DNA of 64,000 nucleotides. It comes from Pullichristensenella excrementipullorum (GTDB taxonomy: Bacteria > Bacillota > Clostridia > Christensenellales > Aristaeellaceae). Of this stretch, positions 48,443-55,717 are shown piece after piece; the first letter of the stretch is position 1; each line of letters opens with the position of its first letter. Both the position numbers and the translations under genes were made by a program. The stretch lies in NCBI GenBank assembly GCA_018713365.1, contig DVOU01000008.1:1-64000 (forward strand). The letters run 5' to 3'. The notes beneath the pieces are model-generated. The model was not told where the DNA came from, did not search any database, and saw only the letters and a program-made list of their open reading frames with translations.

Positions 48443-49255
48443 ATGATCATGAAGACCGCTTTACGCTGCCTGTGCCTGCTTCTGACGCTGCTGCTCGCCC
48501 TGCCCCTGGCCTGCGCCGAGGGCGTAGAGAAGGGCTCGCGGGAGGACCCCTACCGACTGGGCGACGTGTGCGCCTTCACCGCCGAGGTGCTTAAAGACGG
48601 CTCCCCGCGCCGGAGCGCCAGCGAGGAGGCCTATACCGCCGTGCCGATGACGCTGCGGCTGGACAACTACCTGACCCCGGCCTACTTCGCCGGCAACTAC
48701 CGCCAGCTGTACAAATTCGACGGCACCGAGGCCGGCGCGCAGATCACACTGACCAACGGCGGCGACGCGGCCATCGTGCCGCAGAACGCCTTCTGGCTGA
48801 CGCTGGAGACGGCGGACGGCGCGCAGGCCACGGGCTTTCAGCTCATGGACGCGGCGCTGGGCGGCAACTACGGCGTTTCCCTGCAGCCGGGCGAGGAAAA
48901 GACGCTCTACAAGCGCTTCGTGCAGACGAGCGGAGAGGAAGCTATCTATCTGGTGCTGACGTGGTGCGAGGGCGGCGGGCGCGAAAGCCGCTACTTCCTC
49001 CTCGAGGAGCGCGCCATCTACCCCGAACTCAAGGACGGCAGCCGCGGCGACGACGTGGTCGCCCTGCAAACGCGGCTGATCGAACTGGGCTATCTGGACG
49101 ACGACGACGACGCCGACGGCATCTTCGGCCCCAACACCGAGGCCGCTGTGCGCGCCGCGCGCGTGGCGGCACGCCTTGAAGAAAGCGGCGTCGCCGACGA
49201 TGAGATGCAGTTCCGTCTCTTCCGCGAGGATTTCCCCGCCGCGCCGCAGGAGTAG
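48443..49255 (+). CDS. Secreted protein with C-terminal peptidoglycan-binding-like domain
   Basis: A 270-residue protein with a signal peptide (MIMKTALRCLCLLLTLLLALPLACA), a beta-rich middle domain (GSREDPYRLGDVCAFTAEVL ... GAQITLTNGGDAAIVPQNAFW ... LQPGEEKTLYKRFVQ) and a C-terminal PG_binding_1-type helix bundle LKDGSRGDDVVALQTRLIELGYLDDDDDADGIFGPNTEAAV (in pieces), the fold used by many cell-wall proteins to hold peptidoglycan. No catalytic domain is present. ATG at 48443 or 48449; the first has AAGGAAGGGACGG upstream. Confidence 0.85.
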   Translation: MIMKTALRCLCLLLTLLLALPLACAEGVEKGSREDPYRLGDVCAFTAEVLKDGSPRRSASEEAYTAVPMTLRLDNYLTPAYFAGNYRQLYKFDGTEAGAQITLTNGGDAAIVPQNAFWLTLETADGAQATGFQLMDAALGGNYGVSLQPGEEKTLYKRFVQTSGEEAIYLVLTWCEGGGRESRYFLLEERAIYPELKDGSRGDDVVALQTRLIELGYLDDDDDADGIFGPNTEAAVRAARVAARLEESGVADDEMQFRLFREDFPAAPQE

Positions 49256-49263
49256 GCGCTCTG

Positions 49264-49290
49264 AGACCCGGTCCATAGGGGGCCGGGTCT
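49264..49290. terminator. Bidirectional terminator
   Basis: AGACCCGG (49264-49271) pairs with CCGGGTCT (49283-49290), followed by TTACAT, directly between two convergent genes. Confidence 0.75.
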
Positions 49291-49740
49291 TTACATATCC
49301 TCTTGACAGGGCCGCGTCATCCACGCGCGCCATTCCACGTCCGCAAAGCCGTTCTTTTGGTAAAAGCCGTGGGCGGGCGCGTCGCGGCGGGTGAGCAGCG
49401 CCACCTCGCAAAAACCACGCGCGCGGGCGCATTCCCATATGTGTCTGAGCAGCGCCGAGCCCACGCCGCGGCCCTGCCAGGCGGGATGCACGCAAAAATC
49501 GTCGATGTCGTATTCCACGCCGCGCGGCCAGTGCTTGAGCCGCCCCAGCGCCAGCGCCGCCAGTTGTCCGCCCTCGAAAAGGCCGAAGCCGAGGGAATTT
49601 TCGTTGCCGAGGATGTCCCGCAGATAGCGGTGAAAGTCCGCCCGCTCCCACGTCTCGTTCCACGGCGGGGCGGCAAAAGCGGCGCGCACGGCGGCGAAGA
49701 TGTCGCCCTCGTCGGCCATCGTCAGTTCCCGAAACAGCAT
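49291..49740 (-). CDS. GNAT-family N-acetyltransferase
   Basis: A 149-residue acetyltransferase. The acetyl-CoA-binding motif A is DDFCVHPAWQGRGVGSALLRHI (V-x-P-x2-QGRGVGSALL), preceded by strand GVEYDI and followed by VALLTRRDAPAHGFYQKNGFADVE. Substrate is unknown; PWNETWERADFHRYL near the N-terminus is a pattern seen in stand-alone GNATs of this size. ATG at 49740 follows GGGGAGGAACGCAC. Confidence 0.92.
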   Translation of the reverse strand: MLFRELTMADEGDIFAAVRAAFAAPPWNETWERADFHRYLRDILGNENSLGFGLFEGGQLAALALGRLKHWPRGVEYDIDDFCVHPAWQGRGVGSALLRHIWECARARGFCEVALLTRRDAPAHGFYQKNGFADVEWRAWMTRPCQEDM

Positions 49741-49811
49741 GTGCGTTCCTCCCCGGGGCGCGCGGATAAAAACAGCCGGGCATACGCCCGACCTACGCAC
49801 CCGTTTTTGTC

Positions 49812-49840
49812 ATGATACCAACTTTGCCGCGCCCTGTCAA
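49812..49840 (-). promoter_or_regulatory. SigA promoter of the GNAT gene
   Basis: On the minus strand TTGACA (plus 49835-49840) and TATCAT (plus 49812-49817) with 17 bp spacing. Confidence 0.85.
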
Positions 49841-49857
49841 GCCCGGCGGCGAAGCGC

Positions 49858-49886
49858 TTGACATCTTTTGCCGCCGGGCGTATAAT
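49858..49886 (+). promoter_or_regulatory. Consensus SigA promoter of the TSCPD gene
   Basis: TTGACA at 49858-49863 and TATAAT at 49881-49886 with 17 bp between; both perfect. It is divergent from the GNAT promoter. Confidence 0.92.
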
Positions 49887-49919
49887 TGTACATACTGACG
49901 CCCCCGGAAAGGAACTTCT

Positions 49920-50165
49920 ATGTACAGATACAACACCCATGGCACCTGTTCCCGGCAGATCGAGATCGAGCTGGATGGCGACATTATCCGCCGCGTGCGC
50001 TTCATCGGCGGCTGCACGGGCAACACGCAGGGCCTTTCGCGCCTGGTGGAGGGCATGCGGGTGGACGAAGTCATCCACCGCCTCAAGGGCATCCAGTGCC
50101 GCGCCGGCACCAGCTGCCCGGATCAGCTCGCCCGCGCCCTCGAGCGCATGCGCGCAAACGCTTAG
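49920..50165 (+). CDS. TSCPD-domain protein (TIGR03905 type)
   Basis: An 81-residue protein consisting of a single TSCPD domain: GTCSRQIEIELDGDIIRRVRF, FIGGCTGNTQGLSRLVEGM and the name-giving GTSCPDQLARAL. This domain occurs as the C-terminal part of vitamin B12-dependent ribonucleotide reductases and as small stand-alone proteins of unknown function. It is transcribed from a perfect promoter and followed 18 bp later by a membrane protein gene. Confidence 0.92.
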   Translation: MYRYNTHGTCSRQIEIELDGDIIRRVRFIGGCTGNTQGLSRLVEGMRVDEVIHRLKGIQCRAGTSCPDQLARALERMRANA

Positions 50166-50183
50166 GAAAACGGAGGAGACCAC

Positions 50184-50825
50184 GTGCAGACAAGCGATGG
50201 CGGCCGCTACGGCGGCTCCCCCAGCAGCGCCTATTCGCCCAACCTCAAGCGGCCGGGCAGGGCCAGCCGCAAGCGCACGGCGCTGAAGATAGCGCTGTGC
50301 CTGCTCCTGCCGCCGCTGGGGCTTTTGTGGATCTGGCGGACGGGTTCGTTCGCGCTGCGCGGACGCATCCTCACCTCCGTTCTCGCCTGCGCCTCGCTGT
50401 GCCTGATGTGCCTGCCCCTCTTTCAGCCGGGCAACGCGCCCACCACGCTGCCGCAGCCGGTCGCGCCCGTGGCCGCCACCCGCGCCCCGGAGGAGGTCAC
50501 CTCCACCGCCCTGGGCAACATCGAAGAGCTGCTCGCCCAGCAGGAGGCCGGCGTGACCGAGGCCGCCCCGGCCCAGCCGCAGCTGACCGACGAGCAGATC
50601 TACAACACCATCGTATACAGCGTATTCAACAACGCCGAGAACTACCACGCCGGCCCCACCTGCGGGGATCAGCAGAACGGCCGCACCCTGACCGTGCGGC
50701 AGGCGCTCGACCTCGGCCTCACCCCATGCCCCAACTGCAACCCCGTCGTGCCCTCCACCTACGCGCAGGACAGCGGCGCGCAGGAGGAAACGGCGCCGGA
50801 GGAAACGCAGGAAGCGCAGCAGTGA
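50184..50825 (+). CDS. Membrane protein with external Cys-x2-Cys zinc motif
   Basis: A 213-residue protein. Residues 34-80 form two hydrophobic helices (IALCLLLPPLGLLWIW and ILTSVLACASLCLMCLPLF). The external part is a Pro/Ala/Glu linker and the motif YHAGPTCGDQQNGRTLTVRQALDLGLTPCPNCNP (as YH-x3-C, then A-x4-G-x2-PC-x2-C-x-P). This pattern is the same as the zinc-binding appendix found after thermonuclease-type and other extracellular domains in Bacillota (YHxxxC...A...G..PCxxCxP). Start is GTG at 50184 after GGAGGAGACCAC. Function unknown. Confidence 0.8.
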   Translation: MQTSDGGRYGGSPSSAYSPNLKRPGRASRKRTALKIALCLLLPPLGLLWIWRTGSFALRGRILTSVLACASLCLMCLPLFQPGNAPTTLPQPVAPVAATRAPEEVTSTALGNIEELLAQQEAGVTEAAPAQPQLTDEQIYNTIVYSVFNNAENYHAGPTCGDQQNGRTLTVRQALDLGLTPCPNCNPVVPSTYAQDSGAQEETAPEETQEAQQ

Positions 50826-50860
50826 CGCCCGCCGGGCGGGCCGTCCTTGCCCCGCTGACA

Positions 50861-50887
50861 AAAACGTCCCTTCGCGGGGGCGTTTTT
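50861..50887 (+). terminator. Terminator with UUCG-type loop
   Basis: AAAACGTCCC (50861-50870), loop TTCG, then CGGGGGCGTTTTTT (50875-50887). Confidence 0.85.
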
Positions 50888-51020
50888 TATGTTCCCAAAA
50901 AGGGTGAAGCCCCCGGGTCGGCATTCCCGAGGGCTTCCAAGAGGGGGGAAGGGTGACGCCTTTCGGCGCTATCTGCATTATAACGGGCGTGTGTGGAAAA
51001 AGTGTGTCAAAGCGTTGGAA

Positions 51021-51737
51021 TTATGGGAACGTTTTGCGGTAGATACCGGCTCGTTCCAGCCCATCCATCTCCTCCTTGGTCAGTTCCCGCCACTGGCCGG
51101 GGCGCAAATCGCCCAGGCGGATGTGCATGATGCGCACGCGGCGCAGGCGCGTCACGCGGTAGCCCAGGGCCTCGCACATGCGGCGTATCTGCCGGTTCAG
51201 CCCCTGCACCAGCACGATATTGAACGATCTTTCGCCCGTTCTGCGCACGCGGCAGGGCAGCGTCACCGTATCCAGAATGGCCACGCCCGCTTGCATTTTT
51301 TCCACGAACTCGCGGGTGACGGGGCGGTCCACGGTCACTTCGTATTCGCGCTCGTGTCCGCCCGCGGCGCGCAGCAGGCGGTTGACGATCTCGCCGTCGC
51401 TGGTGAGCAAAAGCAGGCCCTCGCTCTCGCGGTCGAGCCGGCCCACGGGGAAGACGCGGATGGGGTAGTTAAGGTAGGAGACGACATTGTACTTTTCGCG
51501 CGGGTCGGCGGTGCAGACGATGCCCACCGGCTTGTTGAGCATCAGATACACGCGCTCGCCGCGCCCGGAGAGAGGCTTGCCGTCCACCTCCACGCGCATG
51601 CCGGGCTGCACCTGATCGCCCAGCGCGCCCACGCGCCCGTCCACGCGCACGCGGCCCTCGGCGATCAGCCGGTCGGCCTCGCGCCGCGAGCAGTAGCCGC
51701 TGTCGGCGATGAACTTGTTCAGACGCTTTGCTTCCAT
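51021..51737 (-). CDS. rluF: RsuA/RluF-family 23S rRNA pseudouridine synthase
   Basis: A 238-residue enzyme with an N-terminal S4 domain (MEAKRLNKFIADSGYCSRREADRLIAEGRVRVDG in pieces) and the catalytic domain with GRLDRESEGLLLLTSDG, where the aspartate in RLD is catalytic. The C-terminal LVQGLNRQIRRMCEALGYRVTRLRRVRIMHIRLGDL (pieces) with VAILDTVTLPCRV is characteristic of the RluF branch, which modifies U2604 of 23S rRNA. ATG at 51737 follows CGCGGAGGCATGT. Immediately upstream, in the opposite direction, starts the antitoxin RNA of the type I locus. Confidence 0.9.
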   Translation of the reverse strand: MEAKRLNKFIADSGYCSRREADRLIAEGRVRVDGRVGALGDQVQPGMRVEVDGKPLSGRGERVYLMLNKPVGIVCTADPREKYNVVSYLNYPIRVFPVGRLDRESEGLLLLTSDGEIVNRLLRAAGGHEREYEVTVDRPVTREFVEKMQAGVAILDTVTLPCRVRRTGERSFNIVLVQGLNRQIRRMCEALGYRVTRLRRVRIMHIRLGDLRPGQWRELTKEEMDGLERAGIYRKTFP

Positions 51738-51751
51738 ACATGCCTCCGCGC

Positions 51752-51780
51752 TTGACGGCGCGCGTCAACTGTGTTATAAT
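51752..51780 (+). promoter_or_regulatory. Promoter of the antisense (antitoxin) RNA
   Basis: TTGACG at 51752-51757 and TATAAT at 51775-51780 with 17 bp spacing. No plus-strand gene follows; the transcript runs to the hairpin at 51836-51868. Confidence 0.85.
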
Positions 51781-51786
51781 GACAGC

Positions 51787-51885
51787 AGGAAGGGACTGCG
51801 AACAGGTGCTTGCACCCCCGACCCAAGTCAGAGATGAACCGCCGTGTAGTCGCGATACACGGCGGTTCGCTTACTTCTTATTGTT
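51787..51885 (+). ncRNA. Putative antisense RNA of a type I toxin-antitoxin locus
   Basis: A transcript of about 100 nt is predicted from the promoter at 51752-51780 to the end of the 13-bp hairpin at 51836-51868 and the T-rich bases after it. It contains no ORF with a ribosome site. Its 3' part overlaps the 3' end of the toxin mRNA read from the other strand, and its 5' part carries ACTGCGAACA (51795-51804), an exact direct repeat of 51887-51896 inside the toxin gene, so it can pair with the toxin mRNA at a second, separate place. This is the layout of the Fst/par-type systems. Confidence 0.72.
51836..51868. terminator. Shared bidirectional hairpin of the toxin-antitoxin locus
   Basis: GAACCGCCGTGTA (51836-51848) pairs perfectly over 13 bp with TACACGGCGGTTC (51856-51868); it lies where the two convergent transcripts meet. 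Confidence 0.85.
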
Positions 51886-51945
51886 CACTGCGAACAACAA
51901 GGCGAGTATCGTCAGGATGACCATGAGCAGTTCATAATCCGTCAT
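51871..51945 (-). CDS. Small membrane toxin, holin-like type I toxin (Hol_Tox/Fst-BsrE group)
   Basis: A 24-residue peptide: MTDYELLM, then the hydrophobic stretch VILTILALLFAV, then NNKK at the C-terminus. One membrane helix with a polar, basic end and the beginning M-(T/S)-x-Y-E-x-L-x-(L)M is the pattern of the small 'putative holin-like toxin' peptides of Bacillota type I systems. The Shine-Dalgarno AAAGGGGGTG lies 6 bases before the ATG at 51945; another ATG is present at 51951. Its own promoter is at 52022-52051 and it converges on a promoter-driven RNA on the other strand across a shared terminator. It is too short for automatic gene calling. Confidence 0.78.
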   Translation of the reverse strand: MTDYELLMVILTILALLFAVNNKK

Positions 51946-52021
51946 GACCATCACCCCCTTTGGTAAAACGCCGGGGGCGGCGAACACCGTGTTGCCTTCC
52001 TGCCGGGGGTATCCCCCGAAA

Positions 52022-52051
52022 ATTATAGCACACCGCGCCTTCGCCCGTCAA
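52022..52051 (-). promoter_or_regulatory. SigA promoter of the toxin mRNA
   Basis: On the minus strand TTGACG (plus 52046-52051) and TATAAT (plus 52022-52027) with 18 bp spacing. The leader of about 70 nt holds GGGGGATACCCCC (about plus 52005-52018), a hairpin that may slow translation initiation as in related toxins. Confidence 0.85.
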
Positions 52052-52063
52052 CGCGCAAAAGAT

Positions 52064-52092
52064 TCGACAAGCGGCGGAAAATGTGGTATCAT
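52064..52092 (+). promoter_or_regulatory. SigA promoter of the RlmI-like gene
   Basis: TCGACA at 52064-52069 and TATCAT at 52087-52092 with 17 bp spacing, 30 bp before the start codon. Confidence 0.75.
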
Positions 52093-52121
52093 GGAAAAAG
52101 CTCTATATCAGGAGGCAGACT

Positions 52122-53285
52122 ATGGCAAAGGCGATCCTTCGCAAGACCCGCGAAACGCGCGTGCGCGGCGGGCATCCGTGGATCTACGCATCGGAGATCG
52201 AGACCACCGAGGGCGAATGCGCCCCCGGCGACGTCATCGACGTACACAGCTGCAAGGGCACGTTTCTCGGCCGCGCGCTTTACAACCCCCGCTCGCAGAT
52301 CACCCTGCGCATGCTCACCACGCAGGACGAGGCGGTGGACGAAGATTTCTTCCGCCGCCGCCTTGAAGTGGCGTGGGCGTACAGAAAGCGCCTTTGCGAT
52401 GTGGACAGCTGCCGCGTGGTCTATTCAGAATCGGACTTCCTGCCCGGTCTGATCGTGGACAAGTTCGCAAACGTGCTTTCCATGCAGACGCTCTCTCTGG
52501 GCATGGACACGCGCAAGGAGATGCTCGCGCGCCTTTTGTGCGAGATCACCGGGGCAAAGGGCGTCTATGAGCGCAACGACGTGCCCGTGCGCCGCCACGA
52601 GGGGCTGGAAATGCGGACGGGGCTGCTCATGGGCGAGGTGCCTGAGCGCGTGGAGATGCGCGAAAACGGCATCCTCTATCTGGTGGACGTCATGCGCGGC
52701 CAGAAGACGGGCTTTTTCCTCGATCAGAAGCAGAACCGCGCCGCCATCGCGCCGCTGTGCCCCGGGGCGCGGGTGCTGGACTGTTTCTGTCACAACGGTT
52801 CGTTCGCGCTCAACGCCGCCAGGTACGGCGCGGCGGACGTGCTGGGCGTGGACATCTCCGAAGAGGCGCTGGAAGTGGCGCGGGAGAACGCCGCGCGCAA
52901 CGGCCTGAACGCGCGCTTTGAGGCGCACAACTGCTTTGACCTTCTGCGCGAGCTGGCCGACGCGGGAGAAAAGTACGATCTGGTCATCCTCGACCCGCCG
53001 GCGTTCACCAAGTCCCGGCAGGCGGTGCAGAGCGCTTTGCGCGGCTACAAGGAGATCAACCTGCGCGGGTTGAAGCTGACAAAGCCGGGCGGGTTTTTGG
53101 TGACATGCTCATGCTCGCAGCACGTTTCCACGGAGATGTTTCAGGACATGGTCAACCAGGCGGCGCGGGACGCGAAAAAGCACGTGCGCATGGTGGAATA
53201 CCGCACGCAGGCCTACGATCATCCCATCCTCCCCGCCGCGCCGGAGACGAAGTATTTGAAGTGCATGCTCCTGCAAGTGATGTAG
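52122..53285 (+). CDS. RlmI-like class I SAM-dependent rRNA methyltransferase
   Basis: A 387-residue protein with an N-terminal PUA domain (KAILRKTRETRVRGGHPWIYASEIE) and a C-terminal Rossmann methyltransferase: SAM motif VLDCFCHNGSFALNAARYGA, acidic loop VLGVDISEEALEVARENA, and catalytic NPPF-type motif in the form VILDPPAFTKSRQA. The same layout is found in RlmI, which makes m5C1962 in 23S rRNA; conserved CSCSQHVS near the end carries the cysteine expected for m5C chemistry. ATG at 52122 follows TCAGGAGGCAGACT. Confidence 0.92.
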   Translation: MAKAILRKTRETRVRGGHPWIYASEIETTEGECAPGDVIDVHSCKGTFLGRALYNPRSQITLRMLTTQDEAVDEDFFRRRLEVAWAYRKRLCDVDSCRVVYSESDFLPGLIVDKFANVLSMQTLSLGMDTRKEMLARLLCEITGAKGVYERNDVPVRRHEGLEMRTGLLMGEVPERVEMRENGILYLVDVMRGQKTGFFLDQKQNRAAIAPLCPGARVLDCFCHNGSFALNAARYGAADVLGVDISEEALEVARENAARNGLNARFEAHNCFDLLRELADAGEKYDLVILDPPAFTKSRQAVQSALRGYKEINLRGLKLTKPGGFLVTCSCSQHVSTEMFQDMVNQAARDAKKHVRMVEYRTQAYDHPILPAAPETKYLKCMLLQVM

Positions 53286-53442
53286 GCCGGCAGTGCCGGC
53301 GGCCAGTGCCTTCGGCGCGTGGGTCACGCAAGTCCGCCCCATGAGCAGGGGGCGGACTTGCTTCGTTTCGTTCCGAATGGGGCGGTGGTGGGAGTAGACG
53401 GCGGCAAGCCCACGAGCAGGGGCTTGCCGCCTGCGGCGTTGG
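53285..53442 (+). repeat. Two-hairpin module, left copy
   Basis: Contains the palindrome GCCGGC-AGT-GCCGGC (about 53285-53300), hairpin A (CAAGTCCGCCCC 53329-53340 with 53349-53360) and hairpin B (GCGGCAAGCCC 53401-53411 with 53420-53430). Both loops read A(T/C)GAGCAG. The module is repeated in inverted orientation at 54028-54185 at roughly 85% identity. Confidence 0.85.
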
Positions 53443-54027
53443 GGGACGGGGGTGCGGTGAAACGGCTGCCGCTCCCCAAAATGGGATTCTCAAGGGTCTG
53501 GACCCTTGAGCGGGTGCGGGCAGAGCCCGCCGTTCTCCCGGCGGGATGGTGGGGGGTGAAGCGGCGGCGGGAAGGGCGGAGAGATGGCCTTTTGCGGGCG
53601 TGGAACGCTGGGCTTGGGCGCGCGCTGGATGTTCGCCGCGAAATGCGGGAGGCGATGAGACGCGGCTTGTTACGGGCCGCGTTTGCCACGGATGGATAAA
53701 TGTGGAAGGTTTTGTGGGAGGAAGGACGTGTTTTGACGGTGAGATGGCGCGTATCTCCGTTTCTTGCGGGGAGAGGCTCATTGTGAGAGCGTAGGGGTTA
53801 CGGCGTGCGGGAAAAACTCCGCCCCTTGCGGGGAGAAGTCCGTTCCCCCGTCCCCCGGCGCGCCGGGAAAGTCCCCTGATGGGCGAAACGTTCCGAAACC
53901 CCGCTTTCTCCCGCGACACGACAAAATCCGGCGCGCCACTCTGCAGCGCCTTTGCCCGCAGGGCAAACAGCGTCGAACACGCACACCGGCAGCGCCCCTT
54001 GCCCACCGGGGCAAGGCAGCGTCGCCC
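53443..54027. other. Gene-less segment between the inverted hairpin modules
   Basis: About 585 bp without a credible gene (open frames here lack ribosome sites and sensible composition). It holds further short hairpins: CTCAAGGGTC/GACCCTTGAG (53490-53510), CGGGC/GCCCG (53516-53530), GCGCGCC, TTTGCCC/GGGCAAA (53955-53970) and CCTTGCCC/GGGCAAGG (53998-54016). Confidence 0.7.
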
Positions 54028-54185
54028 AACGCGCCGCAGGTGGCAGGCCCCTGCTCGTGGGCCTGCCGCCGTCTGCTCCCACCGCCGCCCCATCCGAACC
54101 GAAACGCAGCGCGCCCGCCCCCTGCTCGTGGGGCGGGCGCGCGTCTCCATGGGGCCGAAGGCGCTGGCTGCCGGCACTGCCGGCT
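54028..54185 (-). repeat. Two-hairpin module, right copy (inverted)
   Basis: Inverted copy of 53285-53442. Hairpin C (GGCAGGCCC 54042-54050 with 54059-54067) and hairpin D (GCGCGCCCGCCCC 54109-54121 with 54130-54142) have the same loop ACGAGCAG on the minus strand as hairpin B. Where their stems differ from A and B, both arms change together (four compensated pairs counted). Confidence 0.85.
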
Positions 54186-54273
54186 CCACGAAAAAACAGT
54201 CCGCGCACAGAGGCGCGAACTTTGACATTCGGGGCCAGCGAAACCCGCCCGGGCGCGGGTCCTTCCAGTCCCT

Positions 54274-55707
54274 TCACTTCCGCGCGGCGGGCTCCGGCAG
54301 GCGGCACTGGCTGCCATGGCCGGGGCAACATAGATAACCGGCGTAGCGCTCTGTGAGCAAAGCGCGGCACTCTCTCGCCCTGGCGGGATCGGAGTCCACG
54401 CCGGTCATCAGAAAGGGCGCGAGGCGGTTGAAGGCCTGCTGGTCAGGGGAATAGCCCTTGATGTTGACGTAGATGTCGCCGCTGAAGAGCAATTGCAATT
54501 TTTCGCAGACGATCACCGTCTCGCCCCGGACGTGGCCGCCGCTTCCCTGATAAAAATCGAACTTCCACGGCCCGAAAGAACGCGAGCCGATGCAGGAAAG
54601 CGGCGCGTCGTCGCGCTTTTCGCCCACCGCCACGCAGCGCTCCATATCCGGCGGCGCGTAGCCGGAGATGACCTTGCTCAGGGCGCAGTAGGGCGCGTGC
54701 AGCGGGTTCTGTTCGCGGAAATTCGCCTTTCCGCGCTGTTCGAGGGCGAAGTTTTCATAGCAATCCCGGCTCATGCAGGCGCGGTCGAACAGCGAAAGCA
54801 GCCCGGCGTGGTCCACGTCTGCGTGCGTGAGCCAGACCTCCTTGCCGCGCAGGGAAAAGCGCGGGAACAGCCCTTCGAACAGGCGCAGCATCTCCTCTTT
54901 ATAACAGGCAAAGCCGCAATCCACGCACAAAAGTTCGCCGTGGTATTCCAGCACATAGGTGTTGCTGCCGCAGGGCGGCTCGATGGCGGTGAGCATCAGG
55001 CCGTCGGCGAGGCGCACGGTGCTGACCTGGGCGTTGAAGGCCGCGTCGCGGTGCTCGACCACGAACTGGGCGAAGCGGCGGATGTAGTCGAACGTCTGCA
55101 GCGCCGGCTTGTCCTGCTCGTCGAGCAGCTGCATGAGGCGGTTGGCCTGAATGAGTACGGCGTTGGTCTGCGCCTGCGAAAGCGAGAGGATCTCGCGCAT
55201 CTCGTTGGCAAAGGTGATGTAGAACACCGTGCCGTCGAGCAGGCGATCGGTCACCTCGTAGTTGAGGATGCTGATCTCGCAAATTTGGGAGATCTCGTCG
55301 ATGAGGCGCTTGATCTCGCCGGTGTTTTCGATGAGCAGGCCCATCTTGAAGTGCTGCACGCCGGTGCCGTTCTCCTGCGAGCTGATGTAGGAGATGTTGA
55401 CCCGGTGGCGGTTCAATATCTCCAGCACGGGCGTGACCGCGCCTGGACGGTCGGGCAGGGTAAGCACGATCATCAGGATGCGCTTGCCGTCCTCAAGCTC
55501 GGTCAGATAGCCGCACTCGGAGAGCTGGCGGGCGATCTCCGCGTGTTGCGCGGCGGTGGCAGACACTTCGATGAACAGCGTGTGCGTGTCCACGGCGCGG
55601 TTGTAGTTGACGCGGGCGATGTTGCCCCCGCAGGCGGCGATGATGCGGCTGGCGAGCAAAAACGCGCCCGCCTTGTCCGGCATCCGCGTGACGTATGTCT
55701 TTCGCAT
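54274..55707 (-). CDS. ACT-domain and metallo-beta-lactamase-fold fusion protein
   Basis: A 477-residue protein with two N-terminal ACT-like domains (KTYVTRMPDKAGAFLLASRIIAACGGNIARVNYNR and LMIVLTLPDRPGAVTPVLEILNRHRVNISYISSQ, in pieces), a helical linker around residues 140-230, and a C-terminal metallo-beta-lactamase fold: NTYVLEYHGELLCVDCGFACY, VWLTHADVDHAGLLSLFD, GSGGHVRGETVIVCEKLQLLFSGDIYV and PGHGSQ. The metal motif reads HADVDH, with aspartate where the common HxHxDH has its second histidine. ACT domains usually bind amino acids. The gene is 10 bp after a DUF6125-like gene, forming an operon. The combination is unusual and its function is unknown to me. Confidence 0.85.
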   Translation of the reverse strand: MRKTYVTRMPDKAGAFLLASRIIAACGGNIARVNYNRAVDTHTLFIEVSATAAQHAEIARQLSECGYLTELEDGKRILMIVLTLPDRPGAVTPVLEILNRHRVNISYISSQENGTGVQHFKMGLLIENTGEIKRLIDEISQICEISILNYEVTDRLLDGTVFYITFANEMREILSLSQAQTNAVLIQANRLMQLLDEQDKPALQTFDYIRRFAQFVVEHRDAAFNAQVSTVRLADGLMLTAIEPPCGSNTYVLEYHGELLCVDCGFACYKEEMLRLFEGLFPRFSLRGKEVWLTHADVDHAGLLSLFDRACMSRDCYENFALEQRGKANFREQNPLHAPYCALSKVISGYAPPDMERCVAVGEKRDDAPLSCIGSRSFGPWKFDFYQGSGGHVRGETVIVCEKLQLLFSGDIYVNIKGYSPDQQAFNRLAPFLMTGVDSDPARARECRALLTERYAGYLCCPGHGSQCRLPEPAARK

Positions 55708-55717
55708 GGCGTTTCCT

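Noticed and set aside
53546..53794. Open frames inside the 53.4-54.0 kb gene-less segment
   Set aside because: No ribosome sites, composition rich in Arg/Pro/Gly/Trp, and overlap with hairpins; they are not credible genes.
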